Assembly: GCF_028368855.1 (NCBI RefSeq)
Contig: NZ_JAQNCY010000001.1
Location: forward strand, 248,001 to 312,000
DNA length: 64,000 bases
Direction: 5' to 3'
Source of the DNA: Leisingera sp. SS27
GTDB taxonomy: Bacteria; Pseudomonadota; Alphaproteobacteria; Rhodobacterales; Rhodobacteraceae
Part shown: in pieces, positions 55,574-64,000 of the stretch
How positions within the stretch are numbered: position 1 is the stretch's first letter
Layout of the letters: each line of letters starts with the position of its first letter
Made by a program: the position numbers and the translations under genes
Notes under the pieces: model-generated
Seen by the model: only the letters and a program-made list of their open reading frames with translations
Told to the model about the DNA's origin: nothing
Database searches by the model: none

Positions 55574-56263
55574 TCAGCCCAGGGCGTAGCCGGCGCCGCG
55601 CACGGTGCGGACGGGATCGTCGCCGCCGTGCTGGGTCAGCGCCTTGCGCAACCGGCCGATGTGAACGTCGACGGTGCGGGTATCGACATAGATGTCGCGG
55701 CCCCAGACCCGGTCCAGAAGCTGTTCCCGGCTCCAGACCCTGCCCGGCTTCTCGATGAAGGTGGAGAGCAGGCGGAATTCGGTCGGACCCAGCTTCAGCT
55801 GGTTTCCGGCACGGCTGACCTTGTGGGTTTCGGCGTCCAGCACGATGTCGTCGTATTCCAGGCGCACACCAACGGTGGAGGGCCGCACCCGGCGCAACTG
55901 GCTGCGCACCCGGGCCATCAGCTCAACCACCGAATAGGGTTTCACCACGTAATCATCGGCGCCGGTTTCAAGGCCGCGCACCTTGTCCACTTCCTCTGAC
56001 CGGGCAGACAGCATGATCACCGGGATGTTGCGGGTCTCGGCGCGGGTCTTGAGGCGGCGGCAAACCTCGATGCCGCTGAGATTGGGCATCATCCAGTCAA
56101 GGATGATGATGTCGGGCATGTCCTCCTCGACCACCAGCAGCGCTTCCTCGCCATCCTTGGCCTTGAGCACGCGGAAGCCGTCAGCTTCGAGATTATAGGC
56201 CAGCACTTCGCGCTGCGCCATTTCGTCTTCTACAACCAGAACGGTGGGCTGGTCGGTAGCCAT
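55574..56263 (-). CDS. phoB: Phosphate regulon response regulator PhoB
   Basis: OmpR-class response regulator of 229 residues, activator of the Pho regulon. The receiver has the acidic pair VVEDE, phospho-acceptor D56 in IIILDWMMPN, Thr/Ser in MLSARSEE and Lys in VVKPYS. The DNA-binding winged helix ends RLRKALTQHGGDDPVRTVRG. It follows phoU by 3 nt as the last gene of the pst operon. Its partner phoR is at the operon's upstream side. Confidence 0.96.
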   Translation of the reverse strand: MATDQPTVLVVEDEMAQREVLAYNLEADGFRVLKAKDGEEALLVVEEDMPDIIILDWMMPNLSGIEVCRRLKTRAETRNIPVIMLSARSEEVDKVRGLETGADDYVVKPYSVVELMARVRSQLRRVRPSTVGVRLEYDDIVLDAETHKVSRAGNQLKLGPTEFRLLSTFIEKPGRVWSREQLLDRVWGRDIYVDTRTVDVHIGRLRKALTQHGGDDPVRTVRGAGYALG

Positions 56264-56266
56264 CGG

Positions 56267-56977
56267 TCAGATCTCCTGCGGTGTGGTCGAGGTGGTGTCG
56301 GCTTTCTTGCGGTCTTCTTCCGGCTTCTCGCCGGTGACCAGATAGATCACCTGTTCGGCGATCGCGGTCACGTGGTCGCCCATGCGTTCGGTGTTTTTTG
56401 CTATAAAATGCAAGTGCATACAGGCCGAAATGTTGCGCGGATCTTCCATCATGTGGGTCAGGAATTCGCGGAACAGGGCGTTGTACATCTGGTCGACGTC
56501 GCGGTCGCGTTCGATCACGTCGCGCGCCAGTTCCACATCGCGCTGGATGTAGGAGTCCAGCGCATCTTTCAGCATCCGCTCCACCTCGCGCGCCATGCGG
56601 CGCAGGGCGGATGTGCCTTCGCTGATATTCGGCCCCTGGGCCAGGACACCGGTACGCTTGGCCATGTTTTTTGCATAGTCGCCAATGCGTTCCAGGTTGC
56701 CGGCAATCTTCATCACCGAAAGAACCAGCCGCAGGTCAGAGGCCGCAGGCGCGCGCAGCGCGATCAACCGGGCGGTTTCCTCGTTGATCAGCTCTTCCAG
56801 CCCGTCGATGGCCTTGTCGCCCTGGCGCACAGTCAGCGCCAGTTCCTCGTCACGGGTTTCCAGTGCCTGCGCGGCTTCACGGATGGCGTCCTCGACCAGA
56901 CCGCCCATTTTCATGATCCGGGCCTGAATTGCCTCCAGATCGCGGTCGAATGCAGATGCAATATGCTGTGCAGTCAT
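56267..56977 (-). CDS. phoU: Phosphate transport regulator PhoU
   Basis: Protein of 236 residues with two PhoU three-helix bundles, which silences PhoR signalling when the Pst transporter is active. Typical pieces are FDRDLEAIQARIMKMGGLVE, LVLSVMKIAGNLERIGDYAKN and HLHFIAKNTERMGDHVTAIA, carrying the E/DxxxD metal-binding signature in both repeats. It lies between pstB and phoB. Confidence 0.96.
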   Translation of the reverse strand: MTAQHIASAFDRDLEAIQARIMKMGGLVEDAIREAAQALETRDEELALTVRQGDKAIDGLEELINEETARLIALRAPAASDLRLVLSVMKIAGNLERIGDYAKNMAKRTGVLAQGPNISEGTSALRRMAREVERMLKDALDSYIQRDVELARDVIERDRDVDQMYNALFREFLTHMMEDPRNISACMHLHFIAKNTERMGDHVTAIAEQVIYLVTGEKPEEDRKKADTTSTTPQEI

Positions 56978-56993
56978 TTGTTTTTCCTAGAAA

Positions 56994-57791
56994 TCAGCCG
57001 ATCCGGCCGGTGATATAGCTTTCGGTGCGCGGATCTTCGGGGTTGGTGAAGATCTGGCCGGTGGGGCCGAATTCCACCAGGTTTCCGAGGTGGAAGAAGG
57101 CGGTTTTCTGGCTGACCCGCGCGGCCTGCTGCATCGAGTGGGTGACGATCACCACGGAATACTGGCTGCGCAGTTCGTCGATCAGTTCCTCAACCTGCGC
57201 GGTGGCGATCGGGTCAAGCGCCGAACAAGGTTCGTCCATCAGCAGCACCTCAGGCTCTGTCGCAACGGCACGGGCGATGCACAGGCGCTGCTGCTGGCCG
57301 CCGGACAGGCCGGTGCCGGGGGCATCCAGACGGTCCTTCACCTCATCCCAGATCGCACCCCGGCGCAGGGATTTTTCCACGATTTCATCGAGTTCCGCCT
57401 TGTTTCTGGCAAGACCGTGGATGCGCGGGCCATAGGCCACGTTGTCGTAGATCGACTTGGGGAACGGGTTTGGTTTCTGGAACACCATACCGACCTTGGC
57501 ACGCAGCTGCACCGGATCGACGCGCTTGTCATAGATGTCCTCACCGTCCAGCAGGATGTCACCCTTGACTCGGCAGATGTCGATGGTGTCGTTCATCCGG
57601 TTCAGGCAGCGCAGGAAGGTTGACTTGCCGCAGCCGGAGGGGCCGATGAAGGCGGTGACGGTGTTGTCCTCGATCTCGACGTTCACGTCTTTGATCGCGT
57701 GGCTGTCGCCGTAATAGACGTTCACGTCCTTGGCGGCGATTTTGATATTCTGGGTTTCCACGGTCTTTTCCATCAAGGTCATGTCGTTCAT
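56994..57791 (-). CDS. pstB: Phosphate ABC transporter ATP-binding protein PstB
   Basis: ATPase of 265 residues. Walker A is GPSGCGKST, the signature is [16 protein letters not shown], Walker B is [13 protein letters not shown], and the H-loop is [23 protein letters not shown] is a PstB hallmark. The start at 57791 is supported by AAGGGG; the frame is open to 57821 but that would overlap pstA. It starts 13 nt after pstA. Confidence 0.97.
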   Translation of the reverse strand: MNDMTLMEKTVETQNIKIAAKDVNVYYGDSHAIKDVNVEIEDNTVTAFIGPSGCGKSTFLRCLNRMNDTIDICRVKGDILLDGEDIYDKRVDPVQLRAKVGMVFQKPNPFPKSIYDNVAYGPRIHGLARNKAELDEIVEKSLRRGAIWDEVKDRLDAPGTGLSGGQQQRLCIARAVATEPEVLLMDEPCSALDPIATAQVEELIDELRSQYSVVIVTHSMQQAARVSQKTAFFHLGNLVEFGPTGQIFTNPEDPRTESYITGRIG

Positions 57792-57804
57792 TACTATGCC
57801 CCTT

Positions 57805-59163
57805 TTACCAGCGGCGTTCAAAGCGGCGGCGCAGGATCACGGCAAGCGTGTTCATGGTCACCAGGAAGAGAAGAAGGATGATGATGCCGCCCCAGGCGCG
57901 TTCGTAGAATGCGGGGTCGGCGCGTTTCGCCCATTCGTAGATCTGGGCGGGCATGGCGGAGTTCGGCGCCAGCAGGCCGTCCGCCAGGGTTTCCGGCGCA
58001 TTGGAGGCGATGAAGCCAACCATGCCGATGAGCAGCAGCGGCGCAGTTTCCCCCAGCGCCTGCGCCAGTCCGATGATGGTGCCGGTCAGGATACCCGGCG
58101 CGGCCAGCGGCAGCACGTGGTGGAACACCGCCTGCATCTTGGACGCGCCGACACCCAGCGCTGCGTCGCGGATCGACGGCGGCACCGATTTCAGCGAGGC
58201 GCGGGTGGAGATTATGATGGTCGGCAGCGTCATCAGCGTCAGCACCAGACCGCCCACCAGCGGCGCCGATGTCGGAAGGTGCATGTAGTTGATGAAGACC
58301 GCCAGGCCCAGGATGCCGAACACAATCGACGGCACGGCTGCAAGGTTTGAGATGTTCACCTCGATCATGTCGGTGAGCCAGTTCTGCGGCGCAAACTCCT
58401 CGAGATAGATCGAGGCGGCGACGCCGATCGGCAGCGCCAGCGCCAGTACCACCAGCATCATGAACAGCGAGCCCAGCATGGAGACGCCGATGCCGGCGGC
58501 CTCAGGGCGGGCATCGGAGGCATCCGCGCCAAAGATGAAATCGAGGTTGAAGGTCTTCTCCAGCACTCCGGCAGCGGCCAAAGCATCAACGAGATCAAGC
58601 TGTTCGGCTGAGATGTTCTTGTCGTTGACGATGCTGTCGCGGGTCACCCGGCCCTTCAGGTAGCCGTCCACACGGCTGGAGGCGAGGAAGCGGAACTCCA
58701 CCGTTTGACCGATCTGGTCCGGGTTGGCGATCACATAGTCGCGCAGCTGGGCGGCGACGTCCTTGGACAGGATACCGGCCAGTTCTTTGGATTTGAGGCT
58801 GGTCTCAATGCCCAGATCCTCGATTGCTGCCTCCATCGCGCCCTTGATGATCGGGGCGTAGCCGAAGGTGGTGACCTTCTTGATGTCGGCCAGATCGCGG
58901 TTGCCCTTCTTGTCGAGCTTGGCTTCCAGCAGCTCCACATTCAGCGTGACAAAGGTCTGCTGGAAGGCACCGGTGCCCTTGCCGACGATGGTGGTCACCA
59001 GCACCAGCAGCATGATCAGGCCCGCGGTGATGGCGGCAATGCCATAGGCCTTGAACCGGGTTTCTGCCGCGTTGCGTTTCCTGGTGTGCGGGGATTTCTC
59101 CAGCAGCGAGCCGCCGTGTTTGCGGGGTGCAGCGCCTGCGGGATTTTGGCTGAGGTCAGTCAT
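57805..59163 (-). CDS. pstA: Phosphate ABC transporter permease PstA
   Basis: Permease of 452 residues, longer than E. coli PstA (296). The N-terminal membrane helix (about 40-63) is followed by an extracytoplasmic insert of about 150 residues (DUF3333-like; [27 protein letters not shown]), then the usual six-helix domain with the EAA loop [20 protein letters not shown]. The start overlaps the pstC stop by 1 nt (TAATG). Confidence 0.95.
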   Translation of the reverse strand: MTDLSQNPAGAAPRKHGGSLLEKSPHTRKRNAAETRFKAYGIAAITAGLIMLLVLVTTIVGKGTGAFQQTFVTLNVELLEAKLDKKGNRDLADIKKVTTFGYAPIIKGAMEAAIEDLGIETSLKSKELAGILSKDVAAQLRDYVIANPDQIGQTVEFRFLASSRVDGYLKGRVTRDSIVNDKNISAEQLDLVDALAAAGVLEKTFNLDFIFGADASDARPEAAGIGVSMLGSLFMMLVVLALALPIGVAASIYLEEFAPQNWLTDMIEVNISNLAAVPSIVFGILGLAVFINYMHLPTSAPLVGGLVLTLMTLPTIIISTRASLKSVPPSIRDAALGVGASKMQAVFHHVLPLAAPGILTGTIIGLAQALGETAPLLLIGMVGFIASNAPETLADGLLAPNSAMPAQIYEWAKRADPAFYERAWGGIIILLLFLVTMNTLAVILRRRFERRW

Positions 59164-60635
59164 TATTCGTACTGCTCCCGGTATTTGCGCACGATGTAGA
59201 GCGCCAGGACGTTCAGGCCGAGGGTCAGGACAAACAGGGTCAGGCCCAGGGCAAAGGCAACCAGCGTTTCCGGGCTGGCAAAGTCGGTGTCGCCGGTCAG
59301 CTGGCTGACGATACGGGTGGTGATGGTGGTCATCGATTCCAGCGGGTTGGCGGAGAACTTGGCAATCGCCCCTGCCCCCATCACCACGATCATGGTCTCG
59401 CCAATGGCGCGCGAGGCGGCCAGCAGCACCGCGCCGACGATGCCCGGCAGCGCGGCGGGCATAACAACCTGGCGCACGGTTTCCGATTTGGTGGCGCCGA
59501 GGCCCAGCGAGCCGTCACGCATCGCCTGCGGCACCGCGTTGATGATATCATCGGACAGAGAGGAGACGAAGGGGATCAGCATGATGCCCATCACAAGACC
59601 CGCAGTCAGCACCGAGGTGGCGCCAGCCATCCATTCGACACCCAGGAGGCCGCCCTTGCCAAAGAGGTCCGCCAGCGCCGGGCCGACGGTCAGCAGCGCA
59701 AACAGGCCGTAGACGATGGTGGGAATGCCCGCGAGGATTTCCAGCAGCGGCTTGGCAAAGGCACGCACGGCGCCGCTGGCGTATTCGGACAGGTAAATGG
59801 CGGCGAACAGGCCAACCGGCACAGCAACCAGCAGCGCAATGAAGGAGATGTAAAGCGTGCCCCACAGCAGCGGCAGGATCGACAGTTCACTGCCGCCGCG
59901 GAAATTGGGTGCCCAGGTGGAGCCGAAGAAGAAATCTGTCCAGGAATGCAGGCCAAAGAAGTTTTTGGTTTCAAACAGCATCGACAGAACGATGCCGACG
60001 GTGGTCAGGATCGCCAGCGAGGCGGCCAGCACCAGCAGCGCCAGCACCGCGCGTTCCACCACGTTGCGGGCGCGGAAATCCTTGTGGGTGCGCACGTAGG
60101 CGGAGGCAAAGCCGCCAAGAGCCAGCAGCGTCACAACCACGGTCATGGCGGTGCGGCCGGCGTGGGACAGGTTGCGGTAGGCCTGTGCGGCCTTCAGCAC
60201 TTCAGGGCGCACCTCGGAGCCGAGAGCGACGCCCACTTCGCCCATCAGGGCGCGCAGGTCCTGCTCGCCAGCAACAGCATTGCGGGCCTCACGGGCGCTC
60301 AGCAGCCCCTGCTCCACTGCCAGATCCAGCCCTTCGGCAACCCGGCGCACGTCGCTCATCACCAGGCCAATGGAAGAGCTTTCCGGGACCGCCGCTGCCG
60401 GGATCATGCCAGAGACGCGGGTCTCGATGAACATTGGCTGGGCGAGCAGCCAGACCAACAGGGCGGCAATGGCCGGCACAAAGGCCGAAAGCGCAACATG
60501 GTAGCCGTAATAGGATGGGAGCGAATGAAGGTTTTTCACATTGCCCGCAGCGGTGGCAATCGCGCGGCGGCGGCCGCCGTAGAAGCCGGCGGCGGCAAGC
60601 GCGATCAGGAGGACAACAAGCCAGAAAGTGGGCAT
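59163..60635 (-). CDS. pstC: Phosphate ABC transporter permease PstC
   Basis: Permease of 490 residues, against about 320 in E. coli. The first 200 residues hold an extra membrane helix and a periplasmic insert; the core begins near residue 210 (LAILTTVGIVLSMLFETKNF). The EAA loop is AMRDGSLGLGATKSETVRQV, and ASRAIGETMIVVMGAGA is the conserved block after it. The gene starts 113 nt after pstS, beyond a strong hairpin. Confidence 0.95.
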   Translation of the reverse strand: MPTFWLVVLLIALAAAGFYGGRRRAIATAAGNVKNLHSLPSYYGYHVALSAFVPAIAALLVWLLAQPMFIETRVSGMIPAAAVPESSSIGLVMSDVRRVAEGLDLAVEQGLLSAREARNAVAGEQDLRALMGEVGVALGSEVRPEVLKAAQAYRNLSHAGRTAMTVVVTLLALGGFASAYVRTHKDFRARNVVERAVLALLVLAASLAILTTVGIVLSMLFETKNFFGLHSWTDFFFGSTWAPNFRGGSELSILPLLWGTLYISFIALLVAVPVGLFAAIYLSEYASGAVRAFAKPLLEILAGIPTIVYGLFALLTVGPALADLFGKGGLLGVEWMAGATSVLTAGLVMGIMLIPFVSSLSDDIINAVPQAMRDGSLGLGATKSETVRQVVMPAALPGIVGAVLLAASRAIGETMIVVMGAGAIAKFSANPLESMTTITTRIVSQLTGDTDFASPETLVAFALGLTLFVLTLGLNVLALYIVRKYREQYE

Positions 60636-60696
60636 GAAAAGCTCCGGTTTTGGCGGTGGCGTATCAGCTGCGGCAGCCCTGCCGCGGAAAGAATGC

Positions 60697-60722
60697 GCCG
60701 GGGCGGATGGCTCCGCCCCGGC
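60697..60722 (-). other. Perfect 11-bp hairpin between pstS and pstC
   Basis: GCCGGGGCGGA pairs with TCCGCCCCGGC around a 4-nt loop. No T-run follows on the minus strand. It sits just after the pstS stop and probably stabilises the pstS message or reduces read-through, so that the binding protein is made in excess. Confidence 0.7.
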
Positions 60723-60748
60723 AAGGATCAGATCACAGGCGGGGCCGC

Positions 60749-61804
60749 TTAGGAGTTGCCGCCCATCACGGTCTCATTGGAAACCGCTTCCTGGGTTTCG
60801 GTCAGTTCCGGATCGGCAACCAGGCCGTATTCGGCCAGCGGCCCGTCTTCGCCGGCAACCTCGTCAGCGACGAAGAACTCAGCATATTCCTTGAGGCCCG
60901 GGATCACGCCGATGTGGGCTTTCTTCACGTAGAAGAACAGCGGGCGGGAGACCGGATATTCGCCGGTTGCGATGCTCTCGGTCGAGGGCACAACGCCGGA
61001 CATGGTGGCAACCTGCAGCTTGTCGGTGTTGTTCTCGTAGAACGCCAGGCCGAAGACGCCGATGCCGTCTTTGTTGCTTTCGATGCGGGCCAGGGTTTCG
61101 GTGTAGTCGCCGTCGATGTCGACCGATTTGCCATCGGTGCGCAGGGCAATGCAGGCCTTCTCAGCGGCCTTGTGCTTGGCCTTGTCGGTGTCGCCTTCGG
61201 CGTGGGCCAGCAGGTGCTCAAACGCGCCGGTGGCTTCGCAGCCGGCCAGGATCACCTTGTCTTCGAAGACTTCGCGGGTGCCGTGCTTGGTGCCCGGAAC
61301 GAAGGCCTGGATGTCCACGGCAGGGAAATTCGGGTTCACGTCTGCCCAGGTGGTGTTCGGGTTGTCGGCCAGTTCACCGTCAACCATCACCTTGTCGGAC
61401 AGGGCCAGAAACCAGTCGGTGGGGGTGAATTCAAAGGAGTTGGCGTTGATGTCGGAGGCAAACACGATGCCGTCATAGCCGATGCGCACTTCGATGATGT
61501 CGGTCACACCGTTTTCGGCGCAGGCGGCGATTTCTTTGTCTTTGATCTGGCGCGACGCGTTGGCGACGTCGATGGTGTTTTCACCCACGCCTTCACAGAA
61601 ACGCTTGAGGCCGGCAGAGGAGCCGCCGGATTCCACAACCGGGGTCGGGAAATCAAAGTTCTCGCCAAAGGCTTCTGCCACGATGGAGGCGTAGGGCAGA
61701 ACGGTGGACGAACCGGCAACCTGCACCTGATCGCGCGCAGCGGCTGCGGTGGCGGAAACGGCGGAAATCGCCAGGGCGGACGCGGTCAGTTTCACAAAGG
61801 ACAT
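60749..61804 (-). CDS. pstS: Phosphate-binding periplasmic protein PstS
   Basis: Substrate-binding protein of 351 residues. Signal peptide MSFVKLTASALAISAVSATA, cleaved after AAA or so. The phosphate-binding motifs are QVAGSSTVLPYASIVAEAF and VESGGSSAGLKRFCEG, with GVTDIIEVRIGYDGIVFA next. It is the Rhodobacter-type PstS. The start at 61804 is fixed by the signal peptide; the open frame upstream (to 62116) is not coding. The Pho box is about 80 nt upstream. Confidence 0.96.
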   Translation of the reverse strand: MSFVKLTASALAISAVSATAAAARDQVQVAGSSTVLPYASIVAEAFGENFDFPTPVVESGGSSAGLKRFCEGVGENTIDVANASRQIKDKEIAACAENGVTDIIEVRIGYDGIVFASDINANSFEFTPTDWFLALSDKVMVDGELADNPNTTWADVNPNFPAVDIQAFVPGTKHGTREVFEDKVILAGCEATGAFEHLLAHAEGDTDKAKHKAAEKACIALRTDGKSVDIDGDYTETLARIESNKDGIGVFGLAFYENNTDKLQVATMSGVVPSTESIATGEYPVSRPLFFYVKKAHIGVIPGLKEYAEFFVADEVAGEDGPLAEYGLVADPELTETQEAVSNETVMGGNS

Positions 61805-61880
61805 TTGTGTCTCCAAGAGTTTCAAAGGTCGATCACCCCGTGATGATCTTGCCGCCTCTCCTAGAAGCTGCTGATGAGGC

Positions 61881-61913
61881 TTTTGTGACAGCTGTGTAAC
61901 GCCTGTATGACAA
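61881..61913 (-). promoter_or_regulatory. Pho box with three 11-bp units before pstS
   Basis: On the minus strand three 7-mers at 11-bp spacing, TTGTCAT, GCGTTAC and CTGTCAC, each followed by a 4-base spacer (ACAG, ACAG, AAAA). The known PhoB site is CTGTCAT in direct repeats with 4-nt AT-rich spacers. It lies 77 nt before the pstS start, between phoR and pstS. Confidence 0.85.
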
Positions 61914-62009
61914 AGCGGGGTTCGGCAGAAAAATTTCTGATACAAACGGCAAAACCGCCGCCGCGGAAGAGCAGCAGCGGCTTGGTTCGCTCTGGCAGGC
62001 GGAAATGGG

Positions 62010-63050
62010 TTAGTCCGGCAATATAACCGTAAAAACAGACCCTTGGCCCAGCTCGCTTTCGACGCGCAGGCGCCCGCGGTGGCGATTGACGATGTGTTTG
62101 ACGATCGCGAGGCCAAGGCCGGTACCGCCCATCTCGCGGGAGCGGTGGCTGTCGGCGCGGTAGAAGCGCTCGGTCAGCCGCGGCAAGTGGATGGGATCGA
62201 TTCCCGGGCCGTTGTCGATCACCTGGACATGCGCGGCAGGCGCACGCACCGAGGGATCACGGTCTGTTCGGCTCAGCACCACCCGCACCTGATCACCGCC
62301 ATACTTCACCGCGTTTTCCACCAGGTTGGTGAACACCTGCTGCAGCTGGTCCGGGTCGCCGGTGACGCAGACCGGGTCCTCCGGCGACTCCAGCACCATC
62401 GCGGCGCCGCGCGCCTCTGCCACCGGTGCCAGAGTTTTGAGCGTGGAGGCCAGATGCGCGCTCAAATCCACCTGTTGTTTGGGGCGCACCCGCTCTTCAC
62501 TTTCCACCCGGTTCAGCGACAGGAGGTCGCCAACAAGACGGTTCATCCGGCTGGCCTCGCCCTCCATGATCGTGAGGAACCGGTCGCGCGCGGCGGCATC
62601 ATCCCTGGCAGGGCCGCGCAGGGTTTCGATGAAGCCGATGAGAGCAGTGAGCGGAGTGCGCAGTTCATGGCTGACATTGGCCACGAAATCACGCCGCATC
62701 TGGCTCGCCTGCTCGCGCTCGGTGATGTCGTCGAAACAGGCCAGCACCGCGCCGCCGCCTACCGCGCCGATGCCGGGCACATAGCGCAGGGTGACCGTGT
62801 AAGTGGTGTCCTGCGCGCCATCGTTGGACAGATGCCGGGCGGTGCGGGGTTGCTTGTCGTGCAGGCAGGCCTCGATCGCAGAGGCAACGCTGGGCTGGCG
62901 CAGGATGGTGGCAAAGTGGCGGCCCTGGATGCCCTGCCCCAGCAGCGCCTCGGCACCGCTGTTGATGGCAATGAAGCGTTCGGTCTGGTCCACCATCACG
63001 GAAGGCAGCGGAAAAGCAGCCAGAAACCCGTTAATCAGATCCGTTGTCAT
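62010..63050 (-). CDS. phoR: Phosphate regulon sensor kinase PhoR without membrane anchor
   Basis: Histidine kinase of 346 residues: PAS domain (about 10-110), dimerisation domain with the phospho-acceptor in FVANVSHELRTPLTALIGF, and ATPase domain with N box (FTNLVENAVKYG), G1 (VIDNGPGID) and G2 (GGTGLGLAIVKHIV). No N-terminal transmembrane segment is visible; E. coli PhoR has one. The start of the frame at 63050 is MTTDLINGFLAAFP. An additional upstream part was not found in the sequence before it. Confidence 0.94.
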   Translation of the reverse strand: MTTDLINGFLAAFPLPSVMVDQTERFIAINSGAEALLGQGIQGRHFATILRQPSVASAIEACLHDKQPRTARHLSNDGAQDTTYTVTLRYVPGIGAVGGGAVLACFDDITEREQASQMRRDFVANVSHELRTPLTALIGFIETLRGPARDDAAARDRFLTIMEGEASRMNRLVGDLLSLNRVESEERVRPKQQVDLSAHLASTLKTLAPVAEARGAAMVLESPEDPVCVTGDPDQLQQVFTNLVENAVKYGGDQVRVVLSRTDRDPSVRAPAAHVQVIDNGPGIDPIHLPRLTERFYRADSHRSREMGGTGLGLAIVKHIVNRHRGRLRVESELGQGSVFTVILPD

Positions 63051-63121
63051 CTGGTCTCCGCGGTTAAGATCCCGGCCTGTCTAGCGCTGCTGTGTAAAGC
63101 TGATGTTGCAAAACCTGCCGG

Positions 63122-63643
63122 CTACAGCGGTTTCAGCTCCGCCCGGAAGCGGCGCATGTTGTCCTGATAGAGGAGCGCGCTTTGCGTCAGCTTTTCAGCC
63201 AGCGCCGCGTCCACCTCCCGCACCACCTTGCCGGGGCTGCCCATCACCAGGGAGTTGTCGGGGATCTCCTTGTTTTCCGTGATCAAGGCCCCGGCCCCGA
63301 TCAGGCAGTTCTTGCCGATCTTTGCCCCATTCAGAATTGTAGCGCCCATGCCGACCAGGGAGTTTTCGCCGATGGTGCAACCATGCAGCATCGCCTTGTG
63401 GCCGATGGTGCAGTTTTTGCCGATGGTCAGCGGATAGCCAGCATCAATATGCATGATCACGTTTTCCTGCACGTTGGTGCCTTCGCCGATGCGGATTTCC
63501 TCATGGTCGGCGCGGATTGTTACGCCGAACCAGATCGAGGAGCCCGCTTCCATCACAACCTTGCCGATCAGGTTGGCATCGGGGGCGACCCAGGTGTCCT
63601 CGTGGATCTGCGGCTGATCAGCGCCAAGAGCAAAAAGGGTCAT
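63122..63643 (-). CDS. Gamma-class carbonic anhydrase family protein
   Basis: Left-handed beta-helix protein of 173 residues, of the YrdA/gamma-carbonic anhydrase group. Hexapeptide repeats run from about residue 20 to 140 ([40 protein letters not shown]). Zinc His candidates lie in [15 protein letters not shown]. Activity as carbonic anhydrase is not certain for this subgroup. It overlaps gmk by 4 nt (ATGA). Confidence 0.93.
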   Translation of the reverse strand: MTLFALGADQPQIHEDTWVAPDANLIGKVVMEAGSSIWFGVTIRADHEEIRIGEGTNVQENVIMHIDAGYPLTIGKNCTIGHKAMLHGCTIGENSLVGMGATILNGAKIGKNCLIGAGALITENKEIPDNSLVMGSPGKVVREVDAALAEKLTQSALLYQDNMRRFRAELKPL

Positions 63644-64000
63644 GACTGTTCCTCAAACTGGGTTTGCAGGGTACGCACGTGATCCTGCAGCCGGGGCTGC
63701 TGGATGCGGCGCATGCGCTCAGCCTCGACGATGGTCTTCAGCCTGGCCTCGGTCTCGTCCAGGTCGTCGTTGACCAGCACATAGTCATAATAACCCCAGT
63801 GGCTGATCTCATCCCAGCTTTTCATCATCCGCTTGGAGATCACCTCATCACTGTCCTGCGCCCGGGTTTCCAGGCGGCGGCGCAATTCGGTGATCGAGGG
63901 CGGCAGGATGAAGATCGACAGTGCATGCTTGCCCAGATCGGAATTGCGGATCTGGATCTCACCCTGCCAGTCGACGTCGAACAGCACGTCCTGGCCAGCC
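63640..64000 (-). CDS. gmk: Guanylate kinase, N-terminal part beyond window
   Basis: C-terminal 119 residues of guanylate kinase (GMP to GDP). The visible part includes [38 protein letters not shown] (lid) and [16 protein letters not shown]. The frame is open to base 64000; the P-loop part is outside. Stop overlaps the downstream start. Confidence 0.95.
   Translation of the reverse strand, partial: AGQDVLFDVDWQGEIQIRNSDLGKHALSIFILPPSITELRRRLETRAQDSDEVISKRMMKSWDEISHWGYYDYVLVNDDLDETEARLKTIVEAERMRRIQQPRLQDHVRTLQTQFEEQS

Overview
The window looks like a chromosomal segment of a marine alphaproteobacterium of the Roseobacter group (Rhodobacteraceae), closest in flavour to Phaeobacter, Leisingera or Ruegeria. 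This rests on high GC, gene content and order (rplU-rpmA-GNAT-obgE; phoR-pstSCAB-phoU-phoB with long PstC and PstA proteins; fused TAXI-type TRAP permease; MttB family; a MetF/pterin methyltransferase pair beside a 'virulence factor' family gene). I see no prophage, insertion sequence, CRISPR array or rRNA. Genus assignment is inference from recognition only.

Layout. 1-3.6 kb: leftward obgE (cut by the window edge), a GNAT acetyltransferase, rpmA, rplU and a DUF2059 exported protein. 3.8 kb: tRNA-Ser(CGA). 4.0-6.4 kb: leftward one-carbon operon (PF13769 small protein, metF-like reductase, methyltetrahydrofolate-binding methyltransferase). 6.6-8.7 kb: Ppx/GppA phosphatase, rlmE and a small conserved-looking ORF. 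8.9-11.8 kb: YihY protein, cardiolipin synthase and a small K+ channel. 11.9-16.0 kb: LolD/FtsX/AttH-type export operon. 16.1-20.2 kb: UspA, fused TRAP permease and TAXI receptor. 21.0-25.3 kb: RND pump and its adaptor. 25.6-29.4 kb: zinc metallopeptidase, then mtnA, a FucA-like class II aldolase and a membrane-dipeptidase homologue; 29.6 kb tRNA-Leu(CAA).

29.8-34.4 kb: YqaA/DedA protein, dsbB, and an Lrp regulator divergent from an arginine/citrulline catabolic operon (arginase, CtlX-type hydrolase, ornithine cyclodeaminase). 34.6-39.5 kb: a cluster of small membrane proteins (DUF883, PLDc_N, a related unknown, a YqjE-like holin-family protein, a DUF3618-like protein), an AI-2E family permease and a BON-MscS fusion. 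40-45 kb: degenerate receiver protein, HNH nuclease, RluE-type pseudouridine synthase, VOC protein, 3-methyladenine glycosylase with carboxylesterase, and an MFS transporter. 45.1-49.0 kb: leftward cysS-cimA-squalene/phytoene synthase-like operon. 49.3-50.7 kb: two small outer-membrane barrels. 51.1-52.6 kb: MttB family methyltransferase. 53.3-55.5 kb: glutaryl-CoA dehydrogenase and divergent LysR regulator. 55.6-63.1 kb: the complete phosphate regulon core. 63.1-64 kb: gamma carbonic anhydrase and gmk (cut by the edge).

How genes work together. MttB, the methyl-THF methyltransferase and MetF can be read as parts of corrinoid-dependent methyl transfer; the pterin protein is also a candidate module of a split methionine synthase. 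MtnA plus a FucA-like aldolase fits the DHAP shunt for methylthioadenosine salvage. Arginase, CtlX and ornithine cyclodeaminase would channel arginine and citrulline to proline. A three-unit Pho box precedes pstS.

The observations I find most worth following are the yqjDE-like membrane-protein cluster, the squalene-synthase-like protein that resembles the mitochondrial complex I assembly factor NDUFAF6, the low-GC C-terminal tail of cysS, the TTGCA-rich convergent intergenic region near 53 kb, and the perfect inverted repeats in front of mttB. No clearly undescribed multi-gene system could be proven from sequence alone.
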